This document shows positions 59,496 through 64,000 of a DNA stretch of 64,000 bases, one piece after another; positions within the stretch are counted from its first letter, which is position 1, and the number at the start of each line of letters is the position of its first letter. The DNA comes from CAZMZW01 sp963802275. GTDB taxonomy: Bacteria; Chloroflexota; Anaerolineae; Anaerolineales; Anaerolineaceae. Position numbers and translations under genes: made by a program. The DNA lies in NCBI GenBank assembly GCA_963802275.1, contig CAWDIB010000003.1, positions 186,001 through 250,000 on the forward strand, written 5' to 3'. The notes below the pieces were generated by a model. The model was not told the origin of the DNA and did no database searches. It saw only the letters and a list, made by a program, of their open reading frames with translations.

Positions 59496-61955
59496 GTGAT
59501 ACAAAATATTGAAAACATTTCAAAACATGAAAAGGGGCTGACAACCGCGGAAGTGCTCTCCAGACGCAAGGAATATGGTGAAAACCGGTTGCCGGCCGGA
59601 GCAGCCACCTCAGCCTGGACGATCCTTTTGGGTCAATTTAAGAGCCCGTTGATTTATATCATCCTTGTGGCGGCGCTCGTTTCATTGATGGCCAGTGAGT
59701 TCGGTGATTTTGCCATCATCATGACCGTGGTTGTTATTGATGTGATCCTTGGGTTTGTTCAGGAATTCCAGGCACAGAAAACCTATACCGCCTTGAAAGG
59801 ATTGCTCAAACCGACAACCACGGTCATCCGTAACGGCGCGCGTGCTGAAATTGAGGTCTGGGAACTCGTTCCAGGTGACTTCGTTTTGCTCAATGCCGGT
59901 GAGAAAGTGCCCGGTGACGGGCAATTGCTCGATGGTATCAAACTGACCGTGGATGAAGCCATCCTGACCGGGGAGAGTGAGCCGGTGAACAAGTTGGTCA
60001 ATGAAAAAACATTCATGGGCACAACCATCCTGACCGGACGCGGTTTGATGGAAGTTAGTGAAATTGGCACAGCAACGGAATTGGGGAAGATCGCCACAAG
60101 TCTGCACGAACATGTAGAAGATGATACCCCATTGCAAAAGCGCCTCAAAGCATTCAGTAAAACCCTTACCTGGATTGTCGTTGGTTTTACTGCTGCCATT
60201 CTTGTTACGGGCTTGATCATGGGGGGTGATTTCCTGGACATGTTGCGTACATCCATTATTTTGGCTATTGCTGCTGTCCCTGAAGGTTTATTGATCGCTG
60301 TAACGGTCATTTTGGTGATCGGGATGCGAAAAATATTAAAAAGAAATGGGTTGGTCAAACGATTGTTGGCGGTTGAGACGCTTGGATCAGTCACCGTGAT
60401 TTGCACCGACAAGACCGGCACCTTGACCGAAGGACGTATGCGCGTCACCAAGACCGAAATCCAGGATAACGAACATGCCCTGCAGACGATGTTGTTGTGC
60501 AACAATCTGGAAGGCCCGGTGGATATTGCACTATGGGAATATGCCCGCCAAATCCTGAAGAATGATCCTCAACAGTTGGTGGACAAATCCCAAAGGCTTG
60601 AAGAAGAATTATTCAGTAGTGAAACCAAATTTATGATCACTTCAGTGACCGGCAGTCTTTTACAGGAAGAAACTCACTTTTTTCTCAAAGGTGCACCTGA
60701 AATTGTCATGGCCATGTGCGGGATCACACCCGGCGAGAAAGAACGGATGCTGGCGCTGATTGATCAATGGGCGGGGGAAGGATTGCGCATGATCGGCCTG
60801 GCTTACCGCATTGATGGAAAATTGGATGACCATAGTGGATACACTTGGCTCGGTTTGATCGGGATGGAGGACCCGGTGCGCTCTGGTGTGATGGAGGCAA
60901 TAGACGTGGCGCGCAGGGCTGGCATCCAGATCAAGATGATCACGGGTGATTATCTTAAGACGGCTGAAAAGATCGCCCGCGGAATCGGCATTCTTAAAAA
61001 GGGTGAATCCGGGTTGGAGGGTATTGAATTGGCCGAATTGAGTGATGAGCAGTTGCAGGAGCGTGTCAGGAAAACTTCCGTATTTGCCAGGATCAGGCCT
61101 CAGGATAAATTTCGCATCATTAAAGCACTACAGGCTAATGGAGAGATCACGGCAATGATTGGGGATGGCGTTAATGATGCCCCCGCCTTGCAGCGCGCCA
61201 ATATTGGCGTGGTGGTTGGTTCTGCCACGGATGTCGCCAAGGAAACGGCTGACCTCATTCTTCTGGATGATAACTTCCGCACCATTGTCGCAGCCATTGA
61301 AGAGGGGCGTGTTATTTTCCAGAACATCCGCAAGGTTGTTGCATATACCCTCTCCAACTCATTTGCGGAAGTGCTCACCATTTTCGTTGCCATGCTTCTT
61401 GGCTGGCCGGCGCCGCTCCTGGTCGCCCAGATTTTGTGGATTCATCTTATCTGTGATGGCCCTTCGGATATCGTGCTTGGTTTTGAACCGAAGGAAGCGG
61501 GCATCATGGATGAGAAGCCGAAATCAATCAAGGAACCCATCTTGAGTCGCCTTGGTTTGTCACTGATTGGGGTGATCAGCATCTCAAGCGCGGTTGCCGT
61601 TCTTTTATTGTTCAACCATCTTTACTCGGTGCATGGCAATGCCGTTGAAGGCCGCAGCATCGTCTTTGCCTCGTTTGCCATCAATTCCATGGTTTACATA
61701 TTTGCTTATCGCAGCATGAATCTGCCGCTCTATCGAATGAACAAACTGAGCGCCAATAAACCGCTCATCTGGGCTGTCTCAGGCGGCATCCTCACTGCAA
61801 TCCTGCCCTTCCTGATACCGGGTTTGGGCTCGCTGCTGGGTATTGTTCCATTGCGGCTTGAAGAATGGTTGGTTGTCGCAGGTGTTGCTTTTGGATTGTT
61901 GTTGATGGTTGAAATAGCAAAATGGATTAGCAACAAAATTCATGTCAGTCAGTAA
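59496..61955 (+). CDS. P2-type cation-transporting ATPase
   Basis: An 819-residue P-type ATPase. Seen: a cation-ATPase N-terminal region (GLTTAEVLSRRKEYGENRLP), the actuator TGES in VDEAILTGESEPVNK, the transmembrane segment AAVPEGLLIAVTV (PEGL, P2 type, as in Ca/Mg ATPases), ICDKTGTLTEG with the phosphorylated Asp, KGAPE, MITGDYLKTAEKIAR, and MIGDGVNDAPAL. There is no CPC or CxxC metal-binding motif of P1B pumps. The start is GTG 59496 after TGGAG; TTG 59484 is the upstream alternative. An SmtB-like repressor precedes it, so the pump probably expels a divalent cation. Which one (Ca, Mn, Mg, Zn) is unknown. Confidence 0.9.
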   Translation: MIQNIENISKHEKGLTTAEVLSRRKEYGENRLPAGAATSAWTILLGQFKSPLIYIILVAALVSLMASEFGDFAIIMTVVVIDVILGFVQEFQAQKTYTALKGLLKPTTTVIRNGARAEIEVWELVPGDFVLLNAGEKVPGDGQLLDGIKLTVDEAILTGESEPVNKLVNEKTFMGTTILTGRGLMEVSEIGTATELGKIATSLHEHVEDDTPLQKRLKAFSKTLTWIVVGFTAAILVTGLIMGGDFLDMLRTSIILAIAAVPEGLLIAVTVILVIGMRKILKRNGLVKRLLAVETLGSVTVICTDKTGTLTEGRMRVTKTEIQDNEHALQTMLLCNNLEGPVDIALWEYARQILKNDPQQLVDKSQRLEEELFSSETKFMITSVTGSLLQEETHFFLKGAPEIVMAMCGITPGEKERMLALIDQWAGEGLRMIGLAYRIDGKLDDHSGYTWLGLIGMEDPVRSGVMEAIDVARRAGIQIKMITGDYLKTAEKIARGIGILKKGESGLEGIELAELSDEQLQERVRKTSVFARIRPQDKFRIIKALQANGEITAMIGDGVNDAPALQRANIGVVVGSATDVAKETADLILLDDNFRTIVAAIEEGRVIFQNIRKVVAYTLSNSFAEVLTIFVAMLLGWPAPLLVAQILWIHLICDGPSDIVLGFEPKEAGIMDEKPKSIKEPILSRLGLSLIGVISISSAVAVLLLFNHLYSVHGNAVEGRSIVFASFAINSMVYIFAYRSMNLPLYRMNKLSANKPLIWAVSGGILTAILPFLIPGLGSLLGIVPLRLEEWLVVAGVAFGLLLMVEIAKWISNKIHVSQ

Positions 61956-62200
61956 GGAATTTCATCTAATAATCAATGACTGTGAAAAGGGATTCTATTT
62001 ATGAATTCCCACACTTTTTTCGCAGGCAAACATGGATAAATAGTGAGTGAATGAACAGTCAAAAAATACGTTGAAATGAAATCATCATCAGGGTTTGCTT
62101 TTAATCGTTAAACTCACTGTGTATTTTTCGAGTACGGCTGTATAATTTTTGCTCGTTGATTTTTCGCTTTTAATCATCTAGCCGGATTTCGCAGGAAATC

Positions 62201-62332
62201 ATGTCGAACAATACCGAAATCACCCCCGAGCCTACCAAGACTGATTCTTACCAACTGGTTGTCAAGATCTTCCGCCGCGTATTATCCAGCCTGTTCATCC
62301 TGATAATGATCTCCCTGTTAACGCTGCCTTAA
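62201..62332 (+). CDS. 43-residue membrane peptide
   Basis: A short gene, MSNNTEITPEPTKTDSYQ followed by one membrane helix (VLSSLFILIMISLLTLP). GCAGGAAATC supplies a ribosome site before the ATG, and a TATAAT occurs about 53 bases upstream. Two strong hairpins follow. Family not recognised. Confidence 0.5.
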   Translation: MSNNTEITPEPTKTDSYQLVVKIFRRVLSSLFILIMISLLTLP

Positions 62333-62806
62333 GACGGCCGCACTTTTTAATAGAATATAGAATACAGAATAAAGATTATAGTAGAGACGCCCCCGCCTAG
62401 GCGGGAGCGTCTCATTATCGTCGGGGCTCAAAATCTTGAGCCCGATTTTTTGTGTTGAAATAAGTTGTGATTTGTCTCCAAAAGATGACCTTTCCGGTTG
62501 TCTTTTTAATATTTAAAAAATCAAATCTGTGAAAAAAACATAATTAATATTTCCGGTTTCCCCCAAAACCGCTCTGGTATTAACTTAGCAAAACTCCAAA
62601 AGTAATATTTTTTATCCCTATTTTTTTCCTCTGTAAATATGTTTATAATTAAAAGCAAGAGGGATTGTTAATATTTGGCCAAATGATTTTTATATCCATT
62701 AAAGGGAGTGGATTAAACTGCAATTGTAAAAAATTGCAGGCATTTTTATATTAAAAACCTCTGAATTTTCTTTTTAAATATATTAATATTCATTAAAAAC
62801 AAAACC
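62333..62806. other. Intergenic region becoming strongly AT-rich
   Basis: A 474-bp region with the tandem hairpins at its left end. From about 62460 on it is much richer in A and T than the core of the window, with several T- and A-runs. No gene is supported in it. This marks the start of an atypical right end. Confidence 0.5.
62384..62455. terminator. Two adjacent strong hairpins, the second followed by a T-run
   Basis: Hairpin 1 (62384-62413): GAGACGC pairs with GCGTCTC, with inner CCCGCC/GGCGGG. Hairpin 2 (about 62423-62443): GGGCTCAA pairs with TTGAGCCC, followed by GATTTTTT. The second is a typical rho-independent terminator, probably for the small membrane-peptide gene; the first is an extra GC-rich stem. 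Confidence 0.65.
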
Positions 62807-63066
62807 ATGGATTTATTTTGGCAAGAATATCTATTCTACGCTGTCTCAATTTTTTCGATGATCGTCAGTGTACTTCTTCAATCCTGTTCCTCTATGCATT
62901 AAAAAAAGAAAAAAAGCTCCAGACCCCTTGGCGTGCTTTTGGCTTCTTTCTATTAGCCATTGCTTTTTTTCTACTAGTGATTGAACGAATTTATCAACCA
63001 ATCGGCCTCTTTGCCCTGACCATTTTGTTCATCGGCTTCTATGGTGTCTATGCAGCACCTCGATGA
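62807..63066 (+). pseudogene. Small membrane protein, frameshifted, in AT-rich DNA
   Basis: ATG 62807 gives MDLFWQEYLFYAVSIFSMIV and then stops, while the next frame gives a matching continuation (SILFLYALKKEKKLQTPWRAFGFFLLAIAFFLLVIERIYQPIGLFALTILFIGFYG). Joined near 62880 by one missing base they make an 85-residue protein with three helices. Codons are AT-rich, unlike the rest of the window. It might be a phage or foreign gene; family unknown. Confidence 0.45.
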
Positions 63067-63604
63067 AACCTGCATCACGGAGGTGAGCGGTGCCGTGGCC
63101 GCGGAGCTGCGCGAGGCCTACAGCACGCTGCGCGAGCGCGACCGGCGCTGGGCCGCGAAGTGGGAGGACGTGGAACTGCTGGTGAACCCCAACGGCCCGC
63201 TGATCAACGGCGGCAGCGACGGCGACAACGGCCAGACCGGGCGCAAGCTCGCGATGCTCGACTACTACGGCCCGCGCGTGCCGATCGGCGGCGCGCGCTG
63301 TCGGGCAAGGACCTCACCCACATCGACCGCGCCGCGGCCTGTGCGCCAGGCCGCGATCCACGCCGTGCGCGGTGGCGCGCAGGAATGCCTGGTCACCGGC
63401 GTGTGGGCGCCGAACATCGGCGAGCCGCTCGACGTCATCTGGCAGCTGGAGGGGCGCGGCCCGCGCCTGCCGAATGAGTGGTTCGGGCACGGGGAGATGG
63501 TGGCGAGGCAGGACGTCGGGGTGGTGAGCGCGGCGCTCGGGCGGGGACGGCATTTCTTCGATGGGACGCTGCCGTGGCAGGGTGGCGCGGGTGAGACCAT
63601 ATGA
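63041..63604 (+). pseudogene. Methionine adenosyltransferase (MetK-like) C-terminal fragment, broken frames
   Basis: The frame reads ELLVNPNGPLINGGSDGDNG then QTGRKLAMLDYYGPRVPIGG, then, after a shift (about 63290-63300), LSGKDLTHIDRAAA in the next frame, and (after about 63340) back in the first frame ARQAAIHAVRGGAQECLVTGVWAPNIGEPLDVIW. These match the C-terminal MAT motifs (NPxGxFxxGGxxGDxGLTGRK, GGGAFSGKDxxxVDRSAAYAAR, EP). Two small deletions separate the frames, and the N-terminal domains are missing. The DNA is very GC-rich, unlike its neighbours. A divergent MAT lineage (INGGSDGDNG) is represented; this copy looks inactive. Confidence 0.75.
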
Positions 63605-63711
63605 TAGATGGTTGATGGCAATGGCACCGGGCCGGCATCTTCCGGGGGAATCAGCATGGCCACAATTGCCGTGCTTTGCCGGCCGGCTGGTGGTGCTGTT
63701 ATGCTGTTTTC

Positions 63712-63897
63712 ATGAAAGTCGGCGATGTGCTTCGTCTACTGCATGATGACGGCTGGCGTCTTGTAGCGACGCGTGGCAGCCATCGTCAGTTCACGCATCC
63801 GACGAAACCTGGAAGGGTCACGGTACCCGGCAAGCCCAGTGATGACATCGCTCCAGGAACCTGCAACAGTGTCTTGAAGCAGGCTGGGCTCAAGTAG
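63712..63897 (+). CDS. hicA: HicA-type mRNA interferase toxin
   Basis: A 61-residue toxin of the HicAB type II toxin-antitoxin system, cutting mRNA. Seen: KVGDVLRLLHDDGWRLVATRGSHRQFTHP, with the G-S-H active-site His near residue 23, and TVPGKPSDDIAPGTCNSVLKQAGLK, typical of the double-stranded RNA-binding-like fold. The antitoxin hicB starts 11 bp downstream. This normal gene order (toxin first) is as in many plasmid and chromosomal copies. Confidence 0.9.
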   Translation: MKVGDVLRLLHDDGWRLVATRGSHRQFTHPTKPGRVTVPGKPSDDIAPGTCNSVLKQAGLK

Positions 63898-63908
63898 CGG
63901 GAGACTGC

Positions 63909-64000
63909 ATGCGATACGCAATTGTCATCGAGCAAGCTGAGGGTAACTACTCTGCATATGTACCGGACTTGCCCGGCTGCATTGCCACAGGCACTACTAT
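63909..64000 (+). CDS. hicB: HicB-type antitoxin, N-terminal part (cut by window edge)
   Basis: The visible 30 residues read MRYAIVIEQAEGNYSAYVPDLPGCIATGTT, the conserved start of HicB antitoxins (YxV.iE..e.g.y.A..PdlPGc...G.T). The rest, including the DNA-binding domain, lies outside. It neutralises HicA and probably represses its own operon. Confidence 0.85.
   Translation, partial: MRYAIVIEQAEGNYSAYVPDLPGCIATGTT

Overview
The window looks like a piece of a Chloroflexota chromosome, most likely class Anaerolineae, probably from a metagenome. This is inference from gene style: many short lipoproteins with Thr/Pro-rich linkers, a compact tatABC operon, DegV proteins, MscL with a zinc-ribbon tail, NBR1-like Ig lipoproteins, and mid-GC composition. 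No rRNA, tRNA, CRISPR array or insertion sequence was found.

Layout, left to right. 1-4 kb: a minus-strand amino-sugar operon (nagA and two Gfo/Idh/MocA oxidoreductases, the last cut by the window edge), then a radical SAM/helix-hairpin-helix protein with a leaderless promoter. 4-8 kb: tatA-tatB-tatC between two DegV genes. 8-20 kb: aldo/keto reductase, lipoproteins, a threonine-synthase-like enzyme, a two-component system beside a PepSY-like protein, a frameshifted DUF1295 gene, a TspO-like protein, mscL and a PEBP protein. 20-36 kb: a 1293-residue GAF/PAS/HD-GYP protein, clpP, cupin, MFS transporter, deoC, a membrane GGDEF protein, a three-gene cellulose-synthase-like module (membrane carbohydrate-binding protein, PilZ-containing glycosyltransferase, GH5 cellulase), a HEAT protein, a uridine phosphorylase and an FGE-like protein.

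37.4-41.4 kb holds the most interesting locus: a small protein, a radical SAM/SPASM enzyme, a membrane protein whose C-terminal tail is an alternating Cys/Ala run ending GGGRAGC, a TPM-like lipoprotein and a LemA-like lipoprotein, all on one strand with overlapping genes. The enzyme is a candidate modifier of the Cys-rich tail. Several genes here carry single-base frame breaks.

41.5-49 kb: a GH25 lysozyme and a convergent PAS-GGDEF gene, with the lysozyme's 3' end and the GGDEF gene duplicated as one segment; a 41-residue membrane peptide, a methyltransferase, and two tandem NBR1-like lipoproteins duplicated together with their promoter. 49-62 kb: a thioredoxin operon led by FmdB and a CstR-like repressor under a near-consensus promoter covered by a perfect palindrome; an ABC exporter; DinB; deoD; GH114; a VIT-like protein; a CAP/LysM protein; DUF554; and an SmtB-like ArsR repressor with a 32-bp palindromic operator ahead of a P2-type cation ATPase.

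62.3-64 kb departs from the rest: an AT-rich stretch with a broken membrane gene, then abruptly very GC-rich DNA holding a damaged methionine adenosyltransferase fragment, then hicA and the start of hicB. This end is either a foreign island or a chimeric join.

Across the window, three GGDEF proteins with intact I-sites, one HD-GYP protein and a PilZ glycosyltransferase form a plausible cyclic-di-GMP circuit. Single-base frame breaks recur in at least six genes, so indel errors in the assembly should be considered before calling pseudogenes. GC statements are by eye.
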